Below are positions 10,216 to 21,165 of a stretch of 64,000 nucleotides of DNA, piece by piece. Source of the stretch: Puccinia triticina (taxonomy: Eukaryota; Basidiomycota; Pucciniomycetes; Pucciniales; Pucciniaceae); contig NC_070567.1 in the NCBI RefSeq assembly GCF_026914185.1, positions 2,630,001 to 2,694,000 of the forward strand, in the 5' to 3' direction. Under the pieces are notes generated by a model. The model worked only from the letters and a program-made list of their open reading frames with translations, did not search any database and was not told the origin of the DNA. The translations under genes and the position numbers were made by a program. Position 1 is the stretch's first letter, and every line of letters begins with the position of its first letter.

Positions 10216-11440
10216 GAGACAAGCCAAGGGTGTCATGCAACTTTCACGCTGACATAAGCTCAGAAAAGCTAAGCTGAGCCAGCCAAACGTATGTACATAC
10301 ACTCCCTGAGTCAAACAAAAGCTATTCATTTGTTACCATGCGCAAGCCGGGGCAGCCTGTGCATCTTGCCCGCAACATTGACGCATGTATTTACATAGTG
10401 TGCATATATGCGGAATGTGTGTCTAGGAGACAACCTTCCTGAGATTTTGGTGGGGTGGCTTGAATAAGGTTATGTATGCAGATACATAGACCTGTCCAAA
10501 TAAACTCCCATACACACTAACATTGGCCTGCCCTGATTGCTCCATACTATGTACATAAGTAAGTGCTGGGCTTGGAGATCTATTGAACTACAAACATAAT
10601 ACATGATTATCCATACTATGTATGTCACACTTGGGCCAGCTTCATGATTCATCCCAAGATGACAATACTACCTACATGGATGCTCTGCTAGGCCCCACAA
10701 AGCCCAGAAGCTTAAACTTGCTTCCATGAAGCCCGGAACCTTAAACTAACTTGCGCAGATTTGCCAACATCCTGATTTTGGGGACCCTGAGCCCTCCCTC
10801 CCCGGCACAAGTCCACTGCCCAATTTCACCCGTTCCACCTGAATACTGCCTGCCAGGAACCACGATCGCCCTTCCGGGATCCAAAAAGCACACCTAGCCT
10901 GTCTGCCGGCCGTTGTTCATTCCAATTCTTCTTTGAGCTGCCAGATAACACCATACCTTGGTTTCCTTGGAAAGATTGCAGCAAAAGTTGGTTCCTCGGA
11001 GCGTTGAGATCTGCACAAAGGCCGCCAAGGGTGATAATTGCACTCCCTCAAATTGCCGAACTCCCGGTATTGGTAAGTCTGCCACCAGCTCTTTTTGAAA
11101 GAACACCGCCCCTTGCAAAGCGCAAAGGACTCACACATTATTGACTGCATCAGCCTTCTCTTGCCAGACTTAGGCCATAACCCTTTTTTGTGCCATACTA
11201 CCAGGCCTGCATCTCTCCCCCTTCACCCACCACTGCTTGCTACCTGGGGCATTGCCGCGGCAAACGCTTACAGAATCTGAGCTTTCCATCACAACAGGAC
11301 TTGGCGGTATTGAGGGGCCTTCCAATCACTTTCCCACCACCTGAACGTCATTATTGAAAATAAGTCTTTTTATGTACGCCTGAAGTTGCTAAAGTTCAGT
11401 TACTTTAGCAACTATATGATGCTAATTTTCTCTGCTGCTT
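10216..11440. other. No gene recognised
   Basis: Nothing convincingly coding. A TATGTACATAC-type palindrome lies near 10,290 and several TACTATGTA motifs near 10,540-10,620. Confidence 0.4.
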
Positions 11441-12180
11441 GCACCAGCCCAGCCGAGCCATTATTGGTTTTTTTTTGTCTTCTATAAGGTTGTAAGTCTC
11501 TTGCCAGTCGCTAAACACCCAACCCTTCCGCAAATACCAACGGAGCTCACCAGTACAGAACATCCCTCCTCAGCCAAACGAATACGTTCTCCACTAGCTT
11601 TTAGATTCCCTAGCCCATCTGTTTGACTTCTTAAGTCTTTATCCCCACCTCTCACCAACTAGAGACCGGAAAACCTTGTGAGGCCAACTTTGGTATGTGT
11701 ACAAGGACCAGCAGGCTTGCTGAAGATTTAGCGGCTACATGACACTGATGTTGTCTCCTGTATGCACCTGCAGCAACCAACCAGGCCAGCCCTTATCTAT
11801 CAATTTTTTGCCTATCAGGCATATGCAATCTCTCTGATTCGTAGGTCCCTCTCAGTCGCTAGAGCCAGAACTCCTCCACAACTACCCACCGCTGCTGACC
11901 AGGACAGATCGTCCCTCCTCAGGCAGATGACTCCGTTTTGCCCCACTACCCTGCACGACTTGCGCCGACTACTGGAAAGCTTTGCTTGGGAGGCCAGGGT
12001 CAACATTGAGTATGTATTCACATTTCTTACTTAAGCCACTGTATTATCTAAAGCTTCTCTTGTGTGCAGCTCAGCCCTTATCCATTTCGTGTTTTGTTTG
12101 CCTATCAGGGACAGACAAACTCTTGGCCCGTATCTCCCTGACAGTTGCTAAACCCACAAAGCTTCCGCGACTAACCGCAC
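11440..12180. repeat. Degenerate repeat of ~280-340 bp leading into array B
   Basis: A block containing CAGCCCTTATCTATCAATTT, TTGCCTATCAGG and CAGTCGCTA plus CTTCCGC occurs near 11,788 and 12,071. A weaker version lies at 11,450-11,545. The last copy runs straight into the 10-bp array. Confidence 0.5.
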
Positions 12181-12872
12181 AATGCCTGGCAATGCCTGGC
12201 AAGCCCTGGCAATGCCTGGCAATGCTTGGCAATGCCTGGCAATGCCTGGCAATGCTTGGCAATGCTTGGCAATGCCTGGCAATGCCTGGCAAGCCCTGGC
12301 AATGCTTGGCAATGCTTGGCAATGCCTGGCAATGCCTGGCAAGCCCTGGCAATGCCTGGCAATGCCTGGCAATGCCTGGCAATGCCTGGCAATGCTTGGC
12401 AATGCCTGGCAATGCACAGCAATGCCTGGCAATGCCTGGCAATGCCTGGCAATGCCTGGCAATTCCTGGCAATGCACAGCAATGCCTGGCAATGCCTGGC
12501 AATGCACAGCAATGCCTGGCAATGCACAGCAATACCTGGCAATGCACAGCAATGCCTGGCAATGCACAGCAATGCCTGGCAATGCACAGCAATGCCTGGC
12601 AATGCACAGCAATGCCTGGCAATGCACAGCAATGCCTGGCAATGCACAGCAATGCCTGGCAATGCACAGCAATGCCTGGCAATGCACAGCAATGCCTGGC
12701 AATGCACAGCAATGCCTGGCAATGCACAGCAATGCCTGGCAATGCACAGCAATGCCTGGCAATGCACAGCAATGCCTGGCAATGCACAGCAATGCCTGGC
12801 AATGCACAGCAATGCACAGCAATGCACAGCAATGCCTGGCAATGCACGGCAATGCATGGTAATTCCTGGCAT
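12181..12872. repeat. 10/20-bp satellite array B (AATGCCTGGC / AATGCACAGC)
   Basis: About 69 nearly perfect 10-bp units are present. The first half is mainly AATGCCTGGC with a few AAGCCCTGGC and AATGCTTGGC variants. The second half is a strict 20-bp dimer of AATGCCTGGC and AATGCACAGC. The core TGCCTGGCA is palindromic around one base. All six frames are stop-free across the array, giving several overlapping ORFs of 226-297 codons that are artefacts. It is related to array A, but that array alternates with CACGG rather than CACAG. Confidence 0.95.
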
Positions 12873-12937
12873 TGAAGGGTGGGCCAGCTATGCTGACCGT
12901 AGGGTCAGCGTGGTGTAGTGTAGAAGAATTCCGCCAA

Positions 12938-13262
12938 CCTGTAGCGTAGCTTTAGCTGAATTCCGCTAAATTGGAGAGTAGCGTTAGCGGGTGTAGAGTA
13001 GCATTAGCAGAATTGCTCCTACTTTGCGCTAACGCTATGCTCACAGGGTGCGCAGCTAATTTAGCTGTTAGTGTAGCGTTAGCGCAGATGCGCGCAATTG
13101 GGCTAACACTCAACACGGCGGGCGCAAAATAGCGCGCGCTACGCTGAGCTACAGCACTTTTAGTGGAAAAAAAGGCAACTTTTTCCTCTGAAAGCGCTGT
13201 AGCGCAGTGCAGCATAGCATAGCAACTGTAGTGCCGCGCTAACGCTAACAAAGAGTTGGCGC
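12938..13262 (+). repeat. GCGTTAGCG-rich dispersed repeat, copy 2
   Basis: Palindrome-dense DNA made of GCTAACGCTA, TAGCGTTAGCG and AGCTAATTTAGCT motifs. The 12,950-13,115 part is the inverted counterpart of 4,183-4,300. GCGCGC-rich stretches follow. A 99-codon minus-strand ORF here is not supported as a gene. Confidence 0.7.
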
Positions 13263-13690
13263 GCTGTTAGCGCGTACCCGCTTTGCCAACCTGCTTGGCC
13301 AGCAATTTGACCTGCTTGCCAAGCAGGTGCTTTCGACAAGCAGGTACCTGTAGCGGCTTTGAAGAGGGCACAAGTACCTGCTTGGCCAGCCGGTTGACCT
13401 GCTTGGCCAGCATCTTGACCTGCTTGCGGAGCAGGTCAGGGATATGCTGCTTGCGGAGCAGGTTGGGCTGCTCACCAAGCAGAGGTTGGGCTGCTTGCCG
13501 AGCAGAAGTTGGGCTGCTTGCCAAGCAGGTTGGGCTGCTTGCCAAGCAAGTACTGTTACCTGCTGGCTGAGCCGGAGCAGGTACCTGTAACTGTACCCGC
13601 TCGGCAAGCAGGTACTTTTACCTGCTTGGCCAGCAGGTTGATCTGCTCCCTGACCAGGTACCTGAACCTGCTTGGCCAGCCGGTTGACCT
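13263..13690. repeat. Palindromic minisatellite (ACCTGCTTGGCCAGCAGGT type)
   Basis: About 18 imperfect units combine CCTGCTTGGCCAGCAGG, CCTGCTTGCCAAGCAGG and GGGCTGCTTGCC. Most units fold into a hairpin with a TTGGCCA or TTGCCAA centre. Open frames on both strands arise from the repeat. Confidence 0.85.
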
Positions 13691-13786
13691 CAGTTCCGCA
13701 ATGTGATGCAGAGACCGTTGAGTGATTGGCTAGTCAGATGGTGGTGTGGTCTGGCTTTATGTTTGAAACATCTTCCGCGTATGGCG

Positions 13787-14942
13787 TCATGCAGTTTGAG
13801 CAACCTGAGTCAAGGTTTGCATCACGATGAGCAATTGGGCTGGCGTTTGCGGCGTTTCCAGTGACCACAACTGCATTTCCTGCTCTGGTGTGGTGGTGTG
13901 AGGAGCATTCATCTTCTGAGCCTGATTAGTTGGACTCGTCGTCGCTTCGCTGCCTCCGAGCTCAACTACGGTTGTTTTACCCGCTTTGGCTTGAGGTTTT
14001 GACCCGGGGCAGCCTCTACGATTACCATATTGACGGGGACGATTGGTACCATGAGATGACTCTGGCCGGCAGCCTTGTTTGTGCTCAGCGAGGACCCAAG
14101 CAGCAGTTTCACAGGCCAATAGTTCTGCGTGGCCATTGATGTTGCAGAAAGTGCAGAACAGTGAGGGATTATACGGGGGACAAGGCTTACGGTCAGTGGG
14201 GACGTTGGTGCGGGCCACAGACTTGACTAGTTGAGCTTCCTCAATGCATGCCTTGCGGCGGAGTGACTCCTGACAAAGAGCCAAGACAATCTTGACCAAG
14301 GAGATCCGGCTCTTGTTCATAAGAGCTGACACGCAAGGGTGCCAGTCAGACGGAAGTGAGTTTAGAAGGGACGTTGCGTGTATGTTGTCTGGGGTGAGAG
14401 GGGTGGCTGGAGTGACCACCGCATTGAGTTGCTCAGCGTAGCGTTGAAGTTGGTCAATGTGGGTGTCAACGTCATCACCAGTCATCCGAGCCGTTGTTAG
14501 CTTTCTGAGCCAGTACATCCTTCCTTCCAATGAGGAGTCTTGGTGGGCCTCTTTTAGGGCCTCCCACATTCCCTTTGCGTCGTCTTTAAAGAGTCAAATA
14601 TAGCAAAGGTTGACTGGCTTGACTGTGCGGGAGATGACGGAGCAGATTGCCAAGTTGTCTTGCGCATGAGTGGGGGGGGGGGGGGGGGGGGGGGGCACCA
14701 GGAGGAAGGGTTTCGATGATGTAGCCGACTCTGGTGACATTGAAATGAATCTTGAGGACTACGGACCAGTCCAAGTAGTTTGATTTTTTGCCTGGAGCCT
14801 TGAGCGGTTTGACACCCGAGATTTTCAGCGCTGGGTGAGAGATGAGCTCCATGCGCGGCGGAGCGTATTTGGTGGTGGACTCGCTGGTCGACATCAGTGT
14901 TGATGGAGCAATGAGTTTGTTGATCCTTTGGGTAGTACACAA
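13787..14942 (-). pseudogene. Ty1/copia Gag, broken by poly-C frameshift and a nonsense codon
   Basis: The plausible start is the ATG at 14,942 or an internal MSTS at about 14,894. N-terminal block: PLKAPGKKSNYLDWSVVLK, typical of copia Gag. The central UBN2-type block follows (AICSVISRTVKPVN, then KGMWEALKEAHQ). A zinc knuckle CTFCNINGHAELLAC follows, with five residues between H and the last C where four are usual. Two lesions are visible. A 24-bp G run (14,672-14,695, Pro codons on this strand) forces a change of frame, and an in-frame TGA lies at 14,594-14,596. Gag ends at 13,787 and no protease, integrase or reverse transcriptase follows, so the element is truncated. Confidence 0.8.
14672..14695 (+). 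repeat. 24-bp poly-G run inside the copia gag
   Basis: An uninterrupted G run, encoding prolines on the minus strand. Such runs are prone to slippage and to sequencing error, so the frameshift attributed to it needs reads to confirm. Confidence 0.9.
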
Positions 14943-15159
14943 ACAGTGAATCTAGTATTTAACGTGCAGGAGCTGGACGCAGCTGGGTCTCATAACCTGT
15001 TGCAGTGAAGCTGGACAGCAGAACACAGTTGCAGTGGGTTTGTGGAAGGATGAGGAAAAAGGCCTTCCACGTCTGCTGCCCAGGTGACTACACAACATGA
15101 CATGTCACAGGTGTGAAAGATGAAAGACAGGTTTGAAAGCATAGAAAGAAAAAGGAAAG

Positions 15160-15419
15160 GCACTAAGACACAACCAATACACCTCAACACAATCTAAGTT
15201 TCCTAAAATGTGGTCTGGAATACCCTGATCAAAACCATTCATGAATCCTATTAGCACGTCTTCATATTCTGGTAGTAAGTTGCTTTCCGTTAGCGCATCT
15301 TTCCATACTGACACATTCATTTCACACCGAATGGAAGTCGGCAAGGTAGACAGATCAACCAGATTTGTGACATCATTGTCAAGGTTAACATTGCGGTAAC
15401 TCCTCAACCAAACACACAT
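15160..15419 (-). pseudogene. Start of a reverse-transcriptase ORF, DIRS/Ngaro-like (tentative)
   Basis: The peptide contains VSVWKDALTESNLLPEY, then DVLIGFMNGFDQGIPDH. A helix followed by a GF-x-x-GF motif resembles the segment that precedes the reverse transcriptase in several tyrosine-recombinase retroelements. It lies just downstream, on the same strand, of the gag-like pseudogene ending at 15,614. No catalytic RT motif remains; sequence left of about 15,100 changes character. The class assignment rests on resemblance only. Confidence 0.35.
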
Positions 15420-15613
15420 CTTTCAACCAGCTATTACAAATGCAAGTCAAGCAAAAAGAACAAGTGTGACAAAGAAAAATGAAGTCAGGATTTATATGAT
15501 GCCATACATACTAAATCACAGACAGAATCTTGTGTAATACCACAAGATTTATTATTCATACATTTGTAATGCAAATGCAGCAATGAAATGAAGAATAAGC
15601 AAAACTAAGCCCA

Positions 15614-17158
15614 CTAAAATTCTTTCTCCTTGGCCAAGGACAAATGATCTTTCTTTTTGAACAACCTAGAAGGACCTTGATCTCTCCCGTAGCGGCCACG
15701 TTCACAAGAATAACCTCCACAATGATTGAATCCAGAGTCGTTGCTCCTGTGATAATCATAATCTCCGTATCCATGATCTCTTGGCCTTTTATTGTATCCT
15801 TCTTCTGCTTGGTGAAAATCATTATAGCCCCCATAGTCTGAATTACGTCGTTCTTGAGACCATTGTCCGGATCCCCTACCACAATAGCTTCCTTTTCCGT
15901 GACTTGAGCCTGAATTGTGCTTCCACTGATCTTCACCTCCTTTTTGATTCTTGACGCGTGGTTTACCGGTGTTTGGATCGTATCTGTAATTCTCACCCCC
16001 AATCGCATAAGGATTATCTGTCTCATTGTTCTCTCCCAACGTTAAAGTTATTCTCCAAGCCTCTTGCTTCACGTCTTTGCAAAACATAGAAATATCGACC
16101 GCTGAAATTGCTCCAGACTCCAACTTGATATGAGAAAGCATTCTGCCTCACTATCATATCGTATTGGAAGGCTGTCATGAAACCTTCTTCACCAAAAATT
16201 TTGTCCACATTCTCCTTGTGTAACAAAATCCACTCTGCAAATTCGGGGTAACCATACAAGTCTCTGAAGGTAATGTAGAAGTTCTGATGATTTGTTGTCC
16301 ATTTGCTAAATGACTGAGACCACTTGTTAGGGTATTTGTATCCAATGTAGTTTCCATCCTTTTCATCTCCTTTAGATCTCCTGTTTGTATACCATTGGAT
16401 TGCATCCCGTTGCCAGTTCTTGTCAAAAATTGTCAAGGGAATTGGACCTCTGAATTCTCGTATGTTATGGTTAAACTATGGGGTGAATCCGACATCAAAG
16501 TGTTTGGGAAGAGAGCCCTTAATGAAAACTATCAAAGTCTTATCATTGGATTGTTTTGCAATGTTCAAAGCTGGATTAACCGCATTGCTTGAACTAGCTC
16601 TGAGAATGTCCGGCTTAACTGGAGCGTTCAGAGTAAAGCCCATCTGTCCGTAAATCTTCAAAAGTAAATCCGTCTCCTTTTTCAAAGGCTTCAGTTGCTT
16701 TATCTCAAACTTCTTGTCAAAGGGTTTTAACCACTGGGGCTGCAATAATGGGTGGCAGGTCGTTGGTTACGGGCGGTGGGTCAGTGGCTTTGCCAGATGC
16801 TTTGGTAACATTGACCTGCCAACTTGATCCTGTTGAAGGTCTTAAATGGAGCAAGTTATTAGCTAACCAGCTACTTTAGTTGCTTATTTGAATAGGAGAA
16901 CTAACTACTTAAGTTCTCCTTGACCGCAGGTCCTTCAACTACTGCACAATCTTCCGCGTCTAGCGTATTCAGGCCTTGGACTTGGATTGCAGTCTGATTA
17001 TCCGGTGCTCTGTTAAGCCTCTTATTTGTTCTCTTAACCATCTCTTCTACCATGGCCTTGTATCTTTGTTGTTTGAATACTACGTTCAAGTATGCTGTTC
17101 CCGGTGTTGATGATGAAATTTGAAATGAGAATGGGTTTTCTATGTTGATCGATTGTCA
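15614..17158 (-). pseudogene. Gag-like ORF of a second retroelement, multiply frameshifted
   Basis: Fragments in order on the minus strand: a basic N-terminal helix (KAMVEEMVKRTNKRL, 17,060-17,000), an acidic linker, a Pro-rich stretch (near 16,770), a globular core (EWILLHKENVDKIFGEEGF, near 16,200), and a Gly/Arg/Tyr-rich tail (15,640-15,900) typical of RNA-binding Gag ends. The pieces join only if one accepts frameshifts near 16,720 and 16,115 and an in-frame TAG at 16,476-16,478. No zinc knuckle is visible. It probably belongs to a DIRS/Ngaro-like element, given the ORF that follows at 15,419. Confidence 0.45.
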
Positions 17159-17461
17159 GTTGTTTGTGATTTATTGACCGTTTGTGACAAAGTAAAATTT
17201 GGAAATAGTCTGAAAATAGCTTGCGGCGCTGAGCCATGGAGAGACTGCAAAGAGAGTGAGCGGGATGAGCAGCATCATGGGACAAGAGGAACCGTTGAGC
17301 AGCTTATACCCCAGGAGGGTTTATGCAATGTGAGCACAAGCCTAGTCTCAAACCTAATAGCTCGTAGTCACACTCGAGTCCTCTTGGCCTGGCCTGGGCT
17401 CCCTCATTTGCGTGCTTGGACCTGGGCGACCTACCCCTACGGGTACTGTCACCATCAATTC

Positions 17462-17727
17462 CCACACTGGAATGAGATATAGTGGCAGAAACACCAAGAA
17501 ACTACCAAAGTAGTAATATTTGGAAACTGATCAGACTGTAGCTGCTACATTTGGGGGTTTTGTGGTCATTAAAGGTACATAATAAAACTTTGGGGGCTTG
17601 TAAAAATTTTGGTAACCATATGCCAGAAGGATTCCCACGCTGGGATGAGATATGGTGGCAGAAACACCAAGAAGCTACCAAAGTAGTGATATTTGGAAAC
17701 TGATCAGACTGTAGCTGCTACATTTGG
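17462..17727. repeat. ~175-bp satellite, left part
   Basis: Two units bearing the markers CTGATCAGACTGTAGCTGCTA, AAAGGTACATAATGAAAC, ATGGCAGAAGAATTCCCAC and GGCAGAAACACCAAGAAACT, 176 bp apart. The array continues after the inserted LTR at 19,257. Confidence 0.9.
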
Positions 17728-19256
17728 TGTCAGCTGGCTACTATAGCAGGGCCACTGTAACATAAAAATAAAAAGTAGTATTACATATGAAAGAGATATT
17801 ATTACACTCTTACACATGTAATACCATAAAATAAAACATAAAAATAATTACCTATGAAAGAGACATTATTACTGTCTCTTGCATAACCAAAAATCTGAAT
17901 ATTATGTTATATTCTTAATCTACGCCCAAATTAACCTAGGGTACCCCACTTACAGGTACCCTTAATTCTCACTGCTTCATTGTGTAATCACCCAATTAGA
18001 ATTCACAATGTACTCTTGAGTTGAGCAACCTGTATGCTTGTATACTTGTGTACATATTCTTATAACACTTCAATAGCCACAAAACTGAAGTGTTATGTTT
18101 AGTTTAGAAGATAGCCCAACTCAGGTTGAGTTAACTCTAAACCCTCAGGCTGCGCGCTACGCCTAAAGACGGCGCAGAGCTCTAAAAATGAATGAAACCC
18201 CAAAAGGGGCTACCTGTACATTGCAGCACGCCCACCAGGGAAGTAATGCCATCAATTCTGCCCCTCCACGTGAAACACTACACACATTACATAAGCTGTA
18301 CATATGTAATGATGTCACATGGATGCAAACAAAATATTCCTGACGCATTAAAACAATTCAATGCCTAATGCATACACAGTACAGACCAATTGGGAAGCAC
18401 TGTGGCCCATTTGAATAAATATGAGACACTTAACAGCTCATCTGCCTGGATGAGGGAATCCTGAACTGTAGGCGCCCACAAATGGCCAGTACATATTCCC
18501 AAAGAAGACTAGCTTCTATGGCGCCATCAGCCAGGCTGGAAATCCGCCTGAAGGCACCCCAAATAGGCTAGTAAATCTTCCCAAAAGAGAATTAGCCCTT
18601 GTAGCGTCAACAGCCTGGCCAAAAAGCACCCACAAGTTGGCCAGTGGCCCTGTAGCTCCCCCAGGCGCCCCAGAGAGCTGCCGCGGGTATTTAAAGGGAC
18701 CTCTGGCCGCCCCAAAAGGCCTTTCCTCACGCTTTTACATACCTACTTGAATTTACCCGCCTTCAACACGTGCTCAATAGCCTGTTTCTAGCCTGGTAAG
18801 TCCCTTAGTAGTTGTTTTTAGCCTCATTTTGTTCCCAGAGACTGCCCAGTGTCAACCCAGCCTTCAGAATCAACCTCTTCAAGCGCTTTCAACTGCCCAG
18901 TTTCTACCCTGAAGAACCTCAAGACTTTAAGGGCTTTTTACTAGTAAGTTCAAAACCGTTTCTCTTGAGATTCTCCGCCATTCCTTGCTGGGATTTAAAC
19001 CACACCTGTTTACAGGCCCCAGTGTTTGCTTTTGAAAGATTGAACACCCCTGATTTTATCAGGCCCCTCTGTATTTAATTATATTAATTTTATTAATATA
19101 ATTACGCCATTTTTTCATATATTTTACGCCATAAATTCCAATATATCCATTGGAATTATCCCTTATACTTTTGTCTTAGAGTATTATGCTCTTTTATCTT
19201 ATTCTTGCACCACGTGTAGCTAGAAGGGTTTGTCCTTGGCATCACGTAGGCTGACA
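17728..19256 (+). mobile_element. Solo LTR, 1,529 bp, with TTTGG target duplication
   Basis: The ends are TGTCAGC...GCTGACA. The satellite unit is cut exactly, and TTTGG appears on both sides (17,723-17,727 and 19,257-19,261) where other units have it once. TG...CA ends and a 5-bp duplication fit an LTR left after recombination between two LTRs. No internal coding region exists. It shares its end sequences with 4,337-5,977 (inverted) and 24,588-25,546. A non-autonomous DNA element with 5-bp duplications is the less likely alternative. Confidence 0.85.
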
Positions 19257-21165
19257 TTTGGGGTTTTTGTCATCAGTAAAGGTACATGATGAAACTTTGG
19301 GGGATTTTCAACATTTTGGTAACCATATGGCCAAAGGATTCCCATGCTGGGATCAGATATCGTGGCAGAAACACCAAGAGACTACAAACTTATATGATAT
19401 TTGGGAACCAATCAGACTGTAGTTGCTACATTTGGGGTTTTTGTGGTCAGTAAAGGTACACAATAAATCTTTGGGGGCCTGTAAACATTTTGGTAACCAT
19501 ATGGCAGAAGGATTCCCACACTGGGATGAGATATAGTGGCAGAAACACCAAGAAACTACCAAAGTAGTAATGTTTGGGAACTGATCAGACTGTAGCTGCT
19601 ACATTTGGGGGTTTTGTGATCAGTAAAGGCACATAATGAAACTTTGGGAGCTTCTGCACATTTTGGTAAACATCTGGCAAAAGAATTCCCACACCGGGAT
19701 GTGATATAGTCGCAGAAACACCAAGAAACTACCAAAGTAGTGATATTTGGAAACTGATCAGACTGTGGCTGCTACATTTGGGGGTTTTGGGGTCATTACA
19801 GGTACATAATGAATATTTGGGGCCTGTGAAGATTTTGGTAACCTGATGGCAGAAGAATTCCCACACTGGGATGAAATATAGTGGCAGAAACACCAAGAAA
19901 CTACCAAAGGAGTGATATTTGGGAACTGATCAGACTTTAGCTGCTAGATTTGGGGCTTTTGTGGTCAGTAAAGGTACACAATGAATCTTTGGGGGCTTTT
20001 AAAACTTTTGGTAACCATATGGCAGAATAATTCCGACGCTGGGATGAGATATAGTGGCAGAAACACCAAGAAGCTACCAAAGTAGTGATATTTGGAAACT
20101 GATCAGACTGTAGCTGCTACATTTGGGGTTTCTGTGGTCAGTGAAGGTACCTGATGAAACTTTGATGGCTTGTCAACATTTTGATAAACCTATGGCATAA
20201 GAATTTGTACGCTGGGATGAGTTATAGTGGCAGAACACCAAGAAACTACCAAAGTAGTGATATTTGGGAACTGATCAGACTGTAGCTGATACATTCGGAG
20301 GTTTTGTGCTCAGTAAAGGTACATAATCAACCTTTGAGGGCTTCTGCACATTTTGGTAACCATATGGCAGAAGAATTTCCATGCTGCAATGAGTATCCTG
20401 ACAGAAACACCAAGAGACTACCAAAGTAGTGATATTTGGGAACTGATCGGACTGTAGCTGCTACATTTTGGGGGTTTTGTGGTCAGTAAAGATTTATAAT
20501 GACACTTTGGGGGCTTCTGCACATTTTGGTAATGATATGGCAGAAGAACTCCTACACCGGGATGTGATATAGTGGCAGAAACACCAAGAGACTACCAAAG
20601 TAGTGATATTTGGGAAATGATCAGACAGTACTGTATCTGCTACATTTTGGGGGTTTTGTGGTCAGTAAAGGTTTATAATGACACTTTGGGGGCTTCTGCA
20701 CATTTTGGTAACCATATGGCAGAAGAATTCCCACACCGGGATGAGATATAGTGGCAGAAACACCAAGAAACTAACCCAAAGTAGTGATATTTGGAAACTG
20801 ATCAGACTGTAGCTGCTACATCTGGGGGTCTTGTGGTAATTAAAGGTACATAATGAATCTTTGGTGTCTTGTAAACATCTTTGTAACCATATGGCAGAAG
20901 AATTCCCACACTGGGATGAGATATAGTGGCGGAAACACCAAGAAGCTACCAAGGTAGTGATACTTGGAAACTGATCAGACTGTCGCTGCTAAATTTGGGG
21001 TTTTTGTGGTCAGCAAAGGTACAAAATGAAACTTTGGGGGCTTGTTAACATTCTGGTAACCATATGGCAGAATTCCCACGCTGGGATGACATATAGTGGC
21101 AGAAACACCAAGAAACTACCAAAGTAGTGATTTATGGCAACTGATCAGGTTGTAGCTGCTGCATA
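19257..21165. repeat. ~175-bp satellite, right part, about 11 units
   Basis: The marker CTGATCAGACTGTAGCTGCTACATTTGGGG recurs near 19,405, 19,580, 19,755, 19,927, 20,098, 20,271, 20,442, 20,620, 20,798, 20,967 and 21,140. Units differ from each other by scattered substitutions and small indels, so it is not recently homogenised. Minus-strand ORFs reading SWCFCHYISSQCGN belong to the repeat. Confidence 0.92.

Noticed and set aside
11982..12918. Overlapping ORFs of 226-297 codons on both strands
   Set aside because: They are produced by the 10-bp satellite, which is stop-free in every frame; the peptide repeats with the unit.
12952..13251. Minus-strand 99-codon ORF in GCTAACGC repeat
   Set aside because: It lies wholly within palindrome-rich repeat DNA, and the inverted copy at 4.2 kb does not conserve the frame.
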